Notes: a model not told the origin generated them from the sequence alone. A stretch of DNA of 64,000 nt from Cytophagaceae bacterium (GCA_016722655.1 JADKIR010000005.1:930001-994000); one strand, 5' to 3'; counted from the stretch's first letter, positions 8,579 through 18,038 are shown. Numbers and translations are program-made.

Positions 8579-9025
8579 ATGAAATCTAATATAAAGCCTG
8601 ATGGATATTTTTTATTATCGCTGTCTTTATCAGTGCTTTTTCATTTTGTTTTTCCAATTCTTCAGATAATCCCCAAACCTTACTCATATTTCGGAATTGT
8701 ATTTTTGGTAACAGGTTTTATTGTGGTCTATGTTTCAAACAAAATTCTGACCGAACAAAAAACCAGTATCCAGCCTTTTGAAACCCCTGATAAATTGGTT
8801 TCAAACGGCACTTTTCGTTTTAGCCGTAATCCAATATATCTGGGAATGTGCCTCGCACTTTTAGGTATCTCTGTTTTAATGGGGTCGCTTACGGCGTTTT
8901 TATCTCCAATTATTTTCTGGGGAATTATGAATTTTACAATTATTCCATCCGAGGAAAAAATTCTGGAAAAAACATTCGGAAATAGTTTCACTGCCTATAA
9001 ATCGAAAGTCAGGCGGTGGATTTGA
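8579..9025 (+). CDS. Isoprenylcysteine/phospholipid methyltransferase-like membrane protein
   Basis: A 148-residue protein with about four membrane segments. The C-terminal half has the family pattern FRFSRNPIYLGM, a helix pair, and IPSEEKILEKTFGNSFTAYK, in which the Asn-Pro and the Glu-Glu residues contribute to S-adenosylmethionine binding. Bacterial members are widespread and mostly uncharacterised; a methylated lipid or small-molecule substrate is likely but not shown. Probably co-transcribed with the YdcZ-like gene. Confidence 0.82.
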   Translation: MKSNIKPDGYFLLSLSLSVLFHFVFPILQIIPKPYSYFGIVFLVTGFIVVYVSNKILTEQKTSIQPFETPDKLVSNGTFRFSRNPIYLGMCLALLGISVLMGSLTAFLSPIIFWGIMNFTIIPSEEKILEKTFGNSFTAYKSKVRRWI

Positions 9026-9066
9026 TTCCTCAGATATTCGATTACCTTTTGGAACATAATAAGAAA

Positions 9067-9372
9067 TTAGGCGGTAATTTCACCTTCGAGTTGAATATTC
9101 TGATATAAAACATCCGGACAAAAATCAAGAGAAGCCGGCTTTATAGAACCATCATAGTCTTGTATTAAAGCTAATTTATCCCAATATAGTGTACGCCCAT
9201 CTGTTTTTACTTTTGCAAATGTTTCTTTGTTAAGAAGTTGCGAAAAAGTACTTGATGCCGCTATTTCGGAAAGGATATTGGAGAAATTCACCCATCTTAC
9301 CTCTTGGTTATTCCACCGGGTTTTGACTTTTGGGAACTCCACTTCCAATACTTCATTAATTCTCGGTAACAT
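9067..9372 (-). CDS. DUF2442-like small protein
   Basis: A 101-residue soluble protein. The end pattern (VKTDGRTLYWDKLALIQDYDG) resembles the DUF2442 ending in which a Trp-rich strand is followed by a short Asp/Leu stretch; the N-terminal part (VLEVEFPKVKTRWNNQEVRW) fits the same fold. It begins 8 bases after the stop of a DUF4160-like gene. DUF4160-DUF2442 pairs recur in many bacteria and have been viewed as toxin-antitoxin-like; that role is an inference here. Its partner is frameshifted. Confidence 0.6.
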   Translation of the reverse strand: MLPRINEVLEVEFPKVKTRWNNQEVRWVNFSNILSEIAASSTFSQLLNKETFAKVKTDGRTLYWDKLALIQDYDGSIKPASLDFCPDVLYQNIQLEGEITA

Positions 9373-9380
9373 TTTATAAA

Positions 9381-9636
9381 TTAATTTAAAGGCTGAATCT
9401 TCCTTAAAACACCATTATCCTTCATAGATTCATCGTAGTTAAACATTAACCCCTCCCTGTGAAGTTCCACCCATGCTTGTATCAACCTGGATTGCTTTCT
9501 GGGCAGATCGCCTTTAATTATATTTCCTGTTTCAATTGAAAACTGGGCTTCTTCCCCATTGTATTCAGCATGAAAATGAGGTGGGAAATGATCCTTTTTT
9601 CAAAAAAACAATCCCACTAAAAAACATATACTTCAT
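9381..9636 (-). pseudogene. DUF4160 family gene with a +1-base frameshift
   Basis: On the minus strand an ATG at 9636 begins MKYMFFSGIVF, the usual DUF4160 start. The family core (HFPPHFHAEYNGEEAQFSIE, then a Leu-Pro-Arg and a Trp-x-x-Leu-His segment, ending RKIQPLN) continues in another frame to the stop at 9381. The two parts meet in a homopolymer run (on the plus strand ATCC, six T, C, seven A, near 9592-9608). The region is 256 bases, one more than a multiple of three. Removing one base from the A6 run on the coding strand would join the frames as VFLKKDHFPPH. It is either a real lesion or an assembly error. Confidence 0.65.
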
Positions 9637-9695
9637 TATTTATGTGTTACATTATCGCCAAAGCGTCCCAAAATGAAACGCTGTGGCGAATATTT

Positions 9696-12134
9696 TTACC
9701 CTAAAACAGCCTGTACCTCATGTACCTGACCGTCAGCAAATACAGGTATAATGTTTCCATCTATGGTTTTTCCATCAACTATGAGTTGTTTCACCCCTTT
9801 TGATATTGAATCAGGGTTTTTAATGCTTATTTGGTAAGTTGCTCCACGAAACTTGCGGGTGATGTTGGCTTCTTTCCAATCATTAGGAATACATGGATCA
9901 ACCATAAGTCCATCATAATCAGGGCGAATACCAAATATATACTGACTGATGGCGTAAAAATTCCATGATGCTGTACCCGTAAGCCATGAGTTTTTAGCTT
10001 CTCCCGGTTTAAATGCGTCTTTTCCTGCTACCATCTGAGCATAAACGTAAGGTTCGGTTTTATGCAAATCACTGATATCCTCAAGGTAAGACGGGCAAAT
10101 CTTCTGATAATATTCCCAGGCACGATTTCCATTGCCACGTACGGTTTCGCCAATCATAATCCAGGGGTTATTATGACAGAAAATACCTGCATTTTCCTTG
10201 TATCCGGGTGGATAAGTGGAGATTTCACCATATTCTATGTAGTATTTTGTGAATGCCGGATTATTCAAAACAATGCCATAAGGAGTGTCGAGACGTTCTT
10301 TTACTGCATCCAACGCCTGATCGCAGTAGCCTTCCTCCTGCCCTATGCCTGCCATGGTACACCAGCCGTTGGATTCGATGAAAATCTTGCCTTCCTCATT
10401 ATCATTGCTGCCGATTTTGTTTCCAAAATAATCATAGGCACGCAAAAACCACTCTCCGTCCCAACCATATTTTTTCACAGCATCAATCATCGCATCCACA
10501 TGTTTTTGAGCTCTTTCTGCTTCATCTTTATTTCCCAGGCGTTCACAAAGAGCCACATAGTCACGGCCATAAACCACGAAAAGACCGGCAATCATAATAG
10601 ACTCAGCTTTGGTGCCTTCGGTCTTATTCTCGGTAGTTTGAAATGACTCATTGGGGTCATTGGAGAAACAGTTGAGGTTTAGGCAGTCGTTCCAGTCGGC
10701 ACGGCCAATCAGTGGCAGACCATGAGGTCCCAAATGCTCAATGACGTGATTGAAAGAAACCGTAAGGTGATGGAAAAGCGTAGTTGCCGTAGCAGGATCA
10801 TTGTCAAAAGGCACCATTTCATCCAAAATTGAGAAATCGCCTGATTCTTTGATATAGCTTACTGTGCCCAAAATTAGCCACATGGGGTCGTCATTGAAAC
10901 CACCTCCGATATCGTTATTACCTCTTTTGGTCAATGGCTGGTATTGATGATAACAACCGCCGTCAGGAAACTGCGTAGAGGCTATGTCAATTATCCTTTC
11001 TCTGGCACGCTCGGGTATCTGATGCACAAAACCTATCAAATCCTGATTGGAGTCACGGAAACCCATACCTCTGCCAATACCTGACTCAAAAAACGAAGCC
11101 GACCGAGAGAAACAGAAGGTGATCATGCACTGATACTGATTCCAGATATTGACCATCCGGTCGAGTTTTTCATCGCCGGAGTTAACCGAATATACACTCA
11201 GCAGATTATCCCAATATTTTCGTAAATCGGCCAAAGCAGCATCAACTTTTTCTACGGTATCAAACCTGGCAATCGTTGCCTTTGCTTTGGCCTTATTGAT
11301 AATATTTTTTGATTCCCATTTTTCTTCAGCTGCATTTTCAACATAACCCAAAACAAAAATAAGGTCTTTGCTTTCGCCGGGTTTTAATTCGACTTCAATA
11401 TAATGAGAGGCTATGGGTGACCATCCGTGAGCTTCAGTATTGCGGGGTGTTCCTTCCGCAACTACCTGAGGCTCATCGAAACCATTGTAAAGCCCAAAAA
11501 AGCTTTCTCTGTCGGTGTCAAAACCTTGAATCGGCACATTTACGGAGTAATATGAATAGTGATCGCGTCTTTCTTTGTATTCTGTTTTGTGGTAAATCAC
11601 CGAATCCTGAATCTCTACTTCGCCTGTGGAGAAGTTTCTCTGGAAGTTTTCCATGTCGGCAGCGGCATTCCAAAGTGCCCATTCAACAAATGAAAATACT
11701 TTTAGCTTTTTGACAGAATCAGAATGATTGGTGAGTGTCAGTTTTTGTACCTCTGCCCAGGTTTTTAAGGGCACAAAATACAGTGCTTTTGCCGAAACCC
11801 CATTTTTTACGCCCTTAATAGAAGTATAGTTCATGCCATGGCGACATTCATATTCGTCCAACTCGGTTTTGCAGGGTTTCCAGCCTGGTGACCAAATGGT
11901 TTCTTCATCTTTTATATAAAAATACTTTCCGCCATCATCCATAGGTACGTTGTTGTACCGATACCTGGTGAGCCGGCGAAATTTGGCGTCTTTATAAAAT
12001 GTATAACCTCCGGCAGTATTGGATATCAATGAAAAAAAGTCTTCATTTCCGAGATAATTTATCCATGGCCATGGTGTTTTTGGGTTGGTGATTACATATT
12101 CTCTGTTGGAATCATCAAAATGTCCGAATTTCAT
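9696..12134 (-). CDS. Cellobiose phosphorylase (GH94)
   Basis: Phosphorolyses cellobiose to glucose 1-phosphate and glucose in the cytoplasm. The 812-residue length and the start (FGHFDDSNREYVITNPKTPW, then PWINYLGNEDFFSLISNTAGG) are characteristic of cellobiose phosphorylases rather than chitobiose or cellodextrin enzymes. The catalytic Asp lies in GRADWNDCLN (around residues 477-486); the ECRHGMNYT and GIGRGMGFRDSNQDL substrate-site segments are present. There is no signal peptide. It sits 33 bases downstream of a GPH sugar symporter gene, giving an import-and-phosphorolysis operon. Related beta-glucoside specificities cannot be excluded. Confidence 0.93.
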   Translation of the reverse strand: MKFGHFDDSNREYVITNPKTPWPWINYLGNEDFFSLISNTAGGYTFYKDAKFRRLTRYRYNNVPMDDGGKYFYIKDEETIWSPGWKPCKTELDEYECRHGMNYTSIKGVKNGVSAKALYFVPLKTWAEVQKLTLTNHSDSVKKLKVFSFVEWALWNAAADMENFQRNFSTGEVEIQDSVIYHKTEYKERRDHYSYYSVNVPIQGFDTDRESFFGLYNGFDEPQVVAEGTPRNTEAHGWSPIASHYIEVELKPGESKDLIFVLGYVENAAEEKWESKNIINKAKAKATIARFDTVEKVDAALADLRKYWDNLLSVYSVNSGDEKLDRMVNIWNQYQCMITFCFSRSASFFESGIGRGMGFRDSNQDLIGFVHQIPERARERIIDIASTQFPDGGCYHQYQPLTKRGNNDIGGGFNDDPMWLILGTVSYIKESGDFSILDEMVPFDNDPATATTLFHHLTVSFNHVIEHLGPHGLPLIGRADWNDCLNLNCFSNDPNESFQTTENKTEGTKAESIMIAGLFVVYGRDYVALCERLGNKDEAERAQKHVDAMIDAVKKYGWDGEWFLRAYDYFGNKIGSNDNEEGKIFIESNGWCTMAGIGQEEGYCDQALDAVKERLDTPYGIVLNNPAFTKYYIEYGEISTYPPGYKENAGIFCHNNPWIMIGETVRGNGNRAWEYYQKICPSYLEDISDLHKTEPYVYAQMVAGKDAFKPGEAKNSWLTGTASWNFYAISQYIFGIRPDYDGLMVDPCIPNDWKEANITRKFRGATYQISIKNPDSISKGVKQLIVDGKTIDGNIIPVFADGQVHEVQAVLG

Positions 12135-12167
12135 GTTTCTAGTAAAAAAGTGTTTAAAAAATAATTC

Positions 12168-13763
12168 TTAAGCCTCTTCGCTGGCTCTTCTGCGGTTTAA
12201 CTCAAGGGTAATTTCATCCATTTTTGCCTGAGTAAGCGGGTATAGCATCATGAAAACCGCTCCAATCAATGCCACAATAGTAGGTATCCAGCTCATAAGC
12301 ATTATAATGCCAGGTACGGCTCCTTGTATCGCTACTTCGTTTTGGCCATTGTAATTAAATGAAGCCAAGACCATTCCTATGATTGCTCCACCGATTCCGC
12401 CTCCAAATTTTGTAGCGAAAGAACCTGCAGAATACACCAGGCCGGTAGCTCTACGACCATTTTTAAACTCAGAATAATCAGCGGCATCACCAAGCATGGC
12501 AAAGAATAAGGTCGGGAAAATAGCGGCCCCTATCTCACTGAGGATTCCAAGTGCAAATATTCCGGAAATATTGGATGGACCGAAAAACATAATGAGGGCA
12601 TTTACCAATCCGGAGAATATCAAAGCATAAATAAAAAGATTTCTTTTCCCAAATCTTTTACCCAAAGGCGTTGTAATCATAGCACCCAAAATAGAAGCAA
12701 AGGCAAGGGCAATAAGATAAGACGAGGTAAGCAATGGATTATGCAAATAATGGGTAAAATAAATTACCACAATACCTTGCTTGATAGAATTAAATACCTG
12801 GAAAACCACACCCATCACCAATAACACGAGCCAGGGCCTGTTTTTAATCAAATCTTTTAAATCCTGCCGCAGATTGGTCTCCTGATTTTTTGGAGGCAAT
12901 ACTCTTTCTTTGGTACTCAAAAATGTCAGAATCATAAATATTGACAAAAAGAAAGACAAAAGATAAATGGCATTGCTGTAGCCCCGCTTTTGGTCAACAA
13001 TCGTAATTTTGCTTGCCTCCAGGTTTTCTTCTCCACTTACCAAAAACGAATAATCTTTGCCTGCTTCCATCGAAAAGCTTTTTCCTTGCGTTGGAGTATT
13101 GTCTTTTTGATTGACATCAGCCCAAATAAACTGTGCTAAGCCGTCTTTGGTTTTGATATTTACATTTTTTACATCTTTATTGGTCGAAACCTTCACTACA
13201 TATTTACTGGTTTCGAGTTTGGTTACTTTAATCTCGGGATTAATATTTCCATAATATGCCACCAAAAAAAGTAAAGCACCCTGCACCAGCATACCTCCTA
13301 CAAAAGCCCCCACCATACGGAAAGACCCAAGACTGGTGCGTTCTTTATCGTCACCGGTCATTACAGCCATAAGTGCCCCGTAAGGTATGTTATTGGCAGT
13401 ATAAATGAGTGTAAACAAGTTGTAAACGATGTAAGCATAAACCAATTTTCCGGTTTGAGAAAAATCTGGGCTCATAAAAAGCAACGACAGGATAATACCG
13501 AGCGGAATGGCCGACCAAAGAATCCAGGGGCGGAATTTGCCATATTTGGAATTGGTGCGGTCGCAAATTATACCCATAATGACGTCACTGACGCCATCTC
13601 CAAATCTAGCCACCAGAAATAATACACCGACAGCAGCTGGGTTAAGACCGAAAACGTCAGTATAAAAAATAAAAAGGAAGGTAGAAACGCCTCTCCAGGC
13701 AATGTTGGCAGCACCGTCGCCGAGTGCGTAACCAATTTTTTCTTTAAAAGACAGACTTGCCAT
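12168..13763 (-). CDS. GPH-family sugar:cation symporter with an extra soluble insertion
   Basis: A 531-residue major facilitator of the glycoside-pentoside-hexuronide family. The N-terminal signature is clear: GYALGDGAANIAWRG, then RFGDGVSDVIMG and DRTNSKYGKFRPWILW. About twelve membrane helices are expected. Roughly residues 178-256 form a hydrophilic beta-rich insertion (Lys/Thr/Val-rich) between two helices that standard GPH carriers lack. It is the first gene of the operon with the GH94 phosphorylase, so cellobiose or another beta-glucoside is the likely cargo. Confidence 0.9.
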   Translation of the reverse strand: MASLSFKEKIGYALGDGAANIAWRGVSTFLFIFYTDVFGLNPAAVGVLFLVARFGDGVSDVIMGIICDRTNSKYGKFRPWILWSAIPLGIILSLLFMSPDFSQTGKLVYAYIVYNLFTLIYTANNIPYGALMAVMTGDDKERTSLGSFRMVGAFVGGMLVQGALLFLVAYYGNINPEIKVTKLETSKYVVKVSTNKDVKNVNIKTKDGLAQFIWADVNQKDNTPTQGKSFSMEAGKDYSFLVSGEENLEASKITIVDQKRGYSNAIYLLSFFLSIFMILTFLSTKERVLPPKNQETNLRQDLKDLIKNRPWLVLLVMGVVFQVFNSIKQGIVVIYFTHYLHNPLLTSSYLIALAFASILGAMITTPLGKRFGKRNLFIYALIFSGLVNALIMFFGPSNISGIFALGILSEIGAAIFPTLFFAMLGDAADYSEFKNGRRATGLVYSAGSFATKFGGGIGGAIIGMVLASFNYNGQNEVAIQGAVPGIIMLMSWIPTIVALIGAVFMMLYPLTQAKMDEITLELNRRRASEEA

Positions 13764-13865
13764 TTAATAGTGATTTTAGATTGAATAAATGTTTTTTATT
13801 GGCATATACTTTCATATTCAATTAAAAAAAGCATTGCCTGAAATCAAAAGTGCGAAGTAGTTTCA

Positions 13866-13873
13866 CAAATTTA
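13866..13873 (-). promoter_or_regulatory. Candidate -7 element for the symporter-phosphorylase operon
   Basis: Read on the minus strand it is TAAATTTG (TAnnTTTG), about 100 bases upstream of the symporter ATG. The rest of the 449-base gap 13764-14212 is A/T-rich and shows no gene I can support. Confidence 0.35.
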
Positions 13874-14212
13874 AATTAGAAATGAATAGAATTAATGGAA
13901 TTATAAATCTTTATTAAAGATGAAAAGGAATCAAGCATTAAAAACAAACAATAGAAAATCAAATTGTAAAGTTAGGGATCAATTTGGGCTATTCACTAAC
14001 ACAATTTTGTCAAAAAATTAAATAAAATTTACACTGATTTGAAAATAGCAATTTCACTTTTTGAGTGCCTAAATAATTTTATAAGAAGAAAAAAACGAAG
14101 TGGGAAAAACATTAAAATGATGGATAATCTCATTTTTGAAAAATTCAAAGAGGCAAATTCTTTCAAAACAATTTCTGAAAAAATTATTTCTATGCAGTAA
14201 ATATGTTGTAGC

Positions 14213-15655
14213 TCATTTGGTTTCAACTTTATTGAAGCCTTTCCGGGTCATTTCTCCCCAACCCTTGATACCGACAATTTTCTGGTAATAACCCAACAAA
14301 GCACCATAAACAGCAAGTGGATGGTAGTAAAATGGCTCTACTAACACTCCAATCAGTAGCTTAATGAAATCTTTCACGCGTGGGTATTTGTGATAAGTCA
14401 ATTCTTCGGCTAGTAAAGCCAATATTGAAAAAGAAACACTGAAAAAATACACAAAAAAGAGAAGTAAAAAGAAAAAGCCCCAGTCTAGCAATCCCAAGTA
14501 AATGAAAATGGCCGTGATAATTAGCCCCAGGATTTCGATAAAAGGTGCCAAAAACTCGAAAAAAGTCCAGTAAGGCACGCTTATCATTCCCATTAATCTG
14601 TATTTGGGATTGAAAAACATCTTTTTATGCAGCCAAAGCGTCTCCATGGTTCCACGCATCCAACGGCTTCGTTGTTTTTTAAATATTGAAAAATCTTCCG
14701 GTGCCTCGGTCCAGCAAAGTGGATCCGGAATGTATTTTACCGTGTAAGGGGTTTTATTTTCGTGCATAAATCTCCTCATACGTACCACCAACTCCATATC
14801 TTCACCTACCGTTTTGGTGTTATATCCTCCCACAGCCAAAACTATCTCTCTATCAAATGCTCCAAATGCACCACTTATCAGCAACAAACCATCTAACCGT
14901 TCCCACGCCATTCTGCCCAATAAAAATGCCCTTAAATATTCTAAAACCTGGATTCTCGGCAACATTTTTTGGGGTACATTTACACTTATCAGTCTGCCAT
15001 CCTTTATCACACACTGGTTGGCGATTCGCACTACCCCGCCTGTGGCAATTACCCGCTTGCGACCTTGTTCCAAAAATGGTTTTGCGAGTTTCAAAAGAGC
15101 ATCTTTATCTAAAATACAGTCCACATCGATACAAACTACATATGCACTTTGGGCAATGTTGATTCCCACATTGAGTGCATCGGCTTTTCCTCCATTTTCC
15201 TTATCCACAACAATCAATTTCCTGAAAGCGTTGTTTTGAGATTTATAAATGCCTTTTACTGCTTTTGTAGGGATTATTTCATCATATATAGCTTCTGATC
15301 GAACCAAATTGTAAGATTTGATGAGTAGGTCCATGGAATTATCTTTGCTGCCATCATTTACTATTATTACCTTATAATTATTATAATTTAATGATAATAA
15401 AGACTTTACATTCTCTTCAATAGTCAATCCTTCATTATAGGCAGGGGCTATTAGGGTGAGGTCCGGTGCGTATCTTGATGACAGCAAAATATCATAGTTG
15501 ATAAAACCATGTCTTTTGAGATAAGATTGAAGTTCCTTGTAAGACAAATATGCCAGAACCAAATAAGAGGACATGACTCCAACCGCATAAAGAAAGATCA
15601 GAAACAGATAGGAATCTGTCAAAAAAATGTATATTTCTTTAAAATTGGCAACCAT
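14213..15655 (-). CDS. Family 2 glycosyltransferase, processive polysaccharide synthase type (BcsA/PgaC-like)
   Basis: A 480-residue membrane glycosyltransferase. An N-terminal helix (residues 12-37) precedes a GT-A domain with PAYNEGLTIEENV, VIIVNDGSKDNS (Asp101), a DVDCILD metal motif, GEDMEL and the QRSRWMRG motif that marks processive beta-glycan synthases. Two or three C-terminal helices follow (about 360-460). It probably polymerises a sugar from a UDP-donor for export as exopolysaccharide; the sugar cannot be read from sequence. It is the last gene of an operon with a HEAT-like protein and a response regulator. Confidence 0.9.
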   Translation of the reverse strand: MVANFKEIYIFLTDSYLFLIFLYAVGVMSSYLVLAYLSYKELQSYLKRHGFINYDILLSSRYAPDLTLIAPAYNEGLTIEENVKSLLSLNYNNYKVIIVNDGSKDNSMDLLIKSYNLVRSEAIYDEIIPTKAVKGIYKSQNNAFRKLIVVDKENGGKADALNVGINIAQSAYVVCIDVDCILDKDALLKLAKPFLEQGRKRVIATGGVVRIANQCVIKDGRLISVNVPQKMLPRIQVLEYLRAFLLGRMAWERLDGLLLISGAFGAFDREIVLAVGGYNTKTVGEDMELVVRMRRFMHENKTPYTVKYIPDPLCWTEAPEDFSIFKKQRSRWMRGTMETLWLHKKMFFNPKYRLMGMISVPYWTFFEFLAPFIEILGLIITAIFIYLGLLDWGFFFLLLFFVYFFSVSFSILALLAEELTYHKYPRVKDFIKLLIGVLVEPFYYHPLAVYGALLGYYQKIVGIKGWGEMTRKGFNKVETK

Positions 15656-15661
15656 ATTTTT

Positions 15662-16477
15662 TTAATTCTGAAAATGTTCCATTAATTCAATCCCTTCTTT
15701 TTTAATCGATTGGCTGTCTATAGAAGCCGTAATATTTGAGATTTCAGGCATAAGCTCGGCCAATTGGAAAGTCTTGATAATTTTAAGACCCAGACTGACA
15801 ACAGACTTATTTTTTGAAATTAACAAACGGTCAATACCATTCAAATGTTCTATATTTAATTTCGTGATAGCATCAAGGATATTTACCTGTGTCCAGACAT
15901 CGAAGCGGTATCTATGACCTGTCAAATGCAAAATCCCCCGGTTTGCATCCAATTTTATGCAGGCATTTATTGCTGTGATTTTCAGGATTTTATTTTTTGT
16001 TTTTAAAGAGATGCGGGCAATTTCTTCAAAAACTTCTTTGATGTTCATTTCGCTTAGTTCAACTACTCCCATGCATTTTACTTCCCACTCCTGGTCTTTC
16101 ATTTTTTGAATAGAGTCTTCTATCAGGCCTGATTCTCTGTAAAATGCCTCAAGCCTTACAGCCTGCAATCCATCATAATTTTTGTGAAGATCGATAATCG
16201 ACCGCATCATTAGATTTCTAAAGAAAGGCTGGTCATTGAACTTACGGAAAGCAAAATTTTTGTTGATGTTATTAAAGTCAATGCCGTCAAAAAGGATTTT
16301 GAAAAGTATCTCTTCAATAGCCTCCCTAAACTGCTCCTCTTTACTTTGAACCTTTATTTTTTTTTGCCTGATATAAATAATTACACCAAAAATGGACAGT
16401 GAAAGCAATACAAAAAACATGATAGCAACCATTAAAAATGGTTCAACCCAGTCATGCTTGTTCTGTATTTCCAACAT
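15662..16477 (-). CDS. Membrane-anchored HEAT-like repeat protein
   Basis: A 271-residue protein with one N-terminal membrane helix (about residues 13-33) followed by a basic stretch and an all-helical region whose repeated short helices (EVKCMGVVELSEMNIKEVFE, then KILKITAINACIKL) look like HEAT repeats. HEAT arrays bind proteins; no catalytic motif is seen. It lies 41 bases after a response regulator gene and 6 bases before the glycosyltransferase, so an adaptor role between signalling and polysaccharide synthesis is a reasonable inference. Confidence 0.72.
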   Translation of the reverse strand: MLEIQNKHDWVEPFLMVAIMFFVLLSLSIFGVIIYIRQKKIKVQSKEEQFREAIEEILFKILFDGIDFNNINKNFAFRKFNDQPFFRNLMMRSIIDLHKNYDGLQAVRLEAFYRESGLIEDSIQKMKDQEWEVKCMGVVELSEMNIKEVFEEIARISLKTKNKILKITAINACIKLDANRGILHLTGHRYRFDVWTQVNILDAITKLNIEHLNGIDRLLISKNKSVVSLGLKIIKTFQLAELMPEISNITASIDSQSIKKEGIELMEHFQN

Positions 16478-16518
16478 TTGATTTTGTATTATTAAATTTT
16501 CCTACTCAAAAAATGAGA

Positions 16519-16890
16519 TTAATTTCCAGAACTTGTTTTAAGAAGTTTATTGATTCTAACCAATAAAACAGAAGGACTTATAGGCTTGGGAATGAATTCG
16601 TTGGCTCCCATATCAAAAGATTCAAGCTCAATTTCTTCAATATTTGATGCAGTAAAAACAATGATGGGGATATCTGACTGGAGCGTTTTTCTGACAAATT
16701 GGGTTATTTCCATACCTGAAGCACCCGGCAGATTAATATCGGTAATAATGAGTTCAAACGAATGTTTGCTCAAAGATTCTATGGCATCGCTTCCATTGTC
16801 AAATTCGGTAATTTCAAATCCTTTTGACGACAAAAAATAAGTCAGAGATTTTCTGAGCAATTCGTTATCCTCGGCTATTAATACTTTCAT
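16519..16890 (-). CDS. Single-domain response regulator
   Basis: A 123-residue receiver domain with no output domain. Key residues are visible: acidic pair E7/D8, phospho-acceptor D51 in LIITDINLPG, T80 and K102 followed by cis-Pro. CheY-like proteins of this type act by protein-protein contact. The operon continues with a HEAT-like membrane protein and a synthase-type glycosyltransferase. No histidine kinase gene is in the neighbourhood, so the kinase must be encoded elsewhere. Confidence 0.93.
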   Translation of the reverse strand: MKVLIAEDNELLRKSLTYFLSSKGFEITEFDNGSDAIESLSKHSFELIITDINLPGASGMEITQFVRKTLQSDIPIIVFTASNIEEIELESFDMGANEFIPKPISPSVLLVRINKLLKTSSGN

Positions 16891-17045
16891 AAATATGATA
16901 GTTTATTTTTATCCCTCTTTTTTTCTACAACTATCACTCAATCAATCAATTATAAATGGGTGGGATTTTGATATTAGTTTCAGTTTTTAATTACAGAAAT
17001 TATGCCAAGTATTAAAATTTCGTTAATATCCTAAAATATCTTTTC

Positions 17046-17053
17046 CAAAATTA
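17046..17053 (-). promoter_or_regulatory. Candidate -7 element for the response regulator operon
   Basis: Minus-strand TAATTTTG fits TAnnTTTG; it lies about 155 bases upstream of the response regulator ATG, so it is a weak candidate. Confidence 0.3.
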
Positions 17054-17157
17054 TTTCTCAAAAAGTAAGTTTATTTTCGAAAATTGAGAGGAAAATTACC
17101 CAACTATTTATGAAGTTGAGGTTTAAAATATTGACCTGATTTTAAACAATTTTTTCC

Positions 17158-17165
17158 TATTTTTG
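17158..17165 (+). promoter_or_regulatory. Candidate -7 element for the DUF481-like gene
   Basis: TATTTTTG matches TAnnTTTG, with a TTGACC 24 bases upstream as a possible -33 element. It precedes ATG 17193 and overlaps the alternative TTG start at 17163, favouring 17193. Confidence 0.5.
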
Positions 17166-17192
17166 CAAAAATTTTTTACCCTAAAACCAGCT

Positions 17193-18026
17193 ATGAAATA
17201 TTTCAAATTACTGCTTTTCGGTGCGTTTTTTCTTTTCGTATTTTCTCCAGTATTTTCTCAAACCGATTCTACCCAAGTTACTCAGGAACCCGAAGAAGAA
17301 GAAGAGGAAGATTCTGACATGCCTTCAACAGAAGAAAAAGAAAAACTTCCGGAATGGTATTATTCGTTTGGGGCTGACGGGGTTTATAATTCAGGAAACG
17401 TCAACCGGCAATTGCTTTCGCTCAGAGCATCAATCAATTACGAAAAACCCAAATCGATTTGGGGCGTAAATACATCCCCAAAATATCAATATGGAAAAAA
17501 CAATGGTTTACTGCAGGAAAGGGAGTTTTATGTTGATCTAAACAATACATTTTTTTATAATCAATCTGATGTATACGGGCTGGTTTTTGGATCATTTGAA
17601 GAAAGTAATTTAAGGAAAATAAATTCACGGTTTTTGGCCGGAATTGGTGTAGGCTATAAGATTATTGGAGGTTTAAAATACCCAAAAAGTAGAGTAAAAC
17701 TGAGTATCAGCAATGCCTTTTTAAAGGAAAAAACTGATTTTTATACTCGCGAAGATCGGGATTTGTGGCGGAATTCAACGCGTTTAAAGTTCAAAGCCGA
17801 AATAATAAAAGACAAACTATTCTTCAATAATATTACTTTTTTCCAACCTTCAATCACTTCTAAATATCTGAGATGGAATGCTTTAACTCAGCTACAATAT
17901 AAAGTTGGAAAGCATATTTCGTTGAATACCACATTGGAAAATAGTTATGAAAATAACAATACTGCAGGGGTAAAAAACACTCAGATTAATGCAAGTTTGG
18001 GATTTGCTTATAGCCAAAGCAATTAG
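17193..18026 (+). CDS. DUF481 family outer-membrane beta-barrel protein
   Basis: A 277-residue exported protein with a signal peptide ending SPVFSQ, then a short acidic linker (Glu-rich, residues about 28-45). The rest shows alternating strands with aromatic girdles (WYYSFGADGVYNSGNVNRQL, ASINYEKPKSIWGVNTSP), typical of DUF481 salt-induced outer-membrane proteins that form a small barrel. Function in the family is not firmly known. Start 17193 is chosen because the upstream extension overlaps the promoter. It converges with the papain-like protease gene across a strong hairpin. Confidence 0.8.
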   Translation: MKYFKLLLFGAFFLFVFSPVFSQTDSTQVTQEPEEEEEEDSDMPSTEEKEKLPEWYYSFGADGVYNSGNVNRQLLSLRASINYEKPKSIWGVNTSPKYQYGKNNGLLQEREFYVDLNNTFFYNQSDVYGLVFGSFEESNLRKINSRFLAGIGVGYKIIGGLKYPKSRVKLSISNAFLKEKTDFYTREDRDLWRNSTRLKFKAEIIKDKLFFNNITFFQPSITSKYLRWNALTQLQYKVGKHISLNTTLENSYENNNTAGVKNTQINASLGFAYSQSN

Positions 18027-18038
18027 TTTTTTTTCAAA

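Noticed and set aside
10062..10646. 194-residue ORF antisense to the GH94 gene
   Set aside because: It lies fully within a well-conserved phosphorylase gene and shows no protein family features.
14029..14226. 65-residue ORF after the symporter operon
   Set aside because: It overlaps the 3' end of the glycosyltransferase gene, has biased A/T-rich composition and no recognisable motif.
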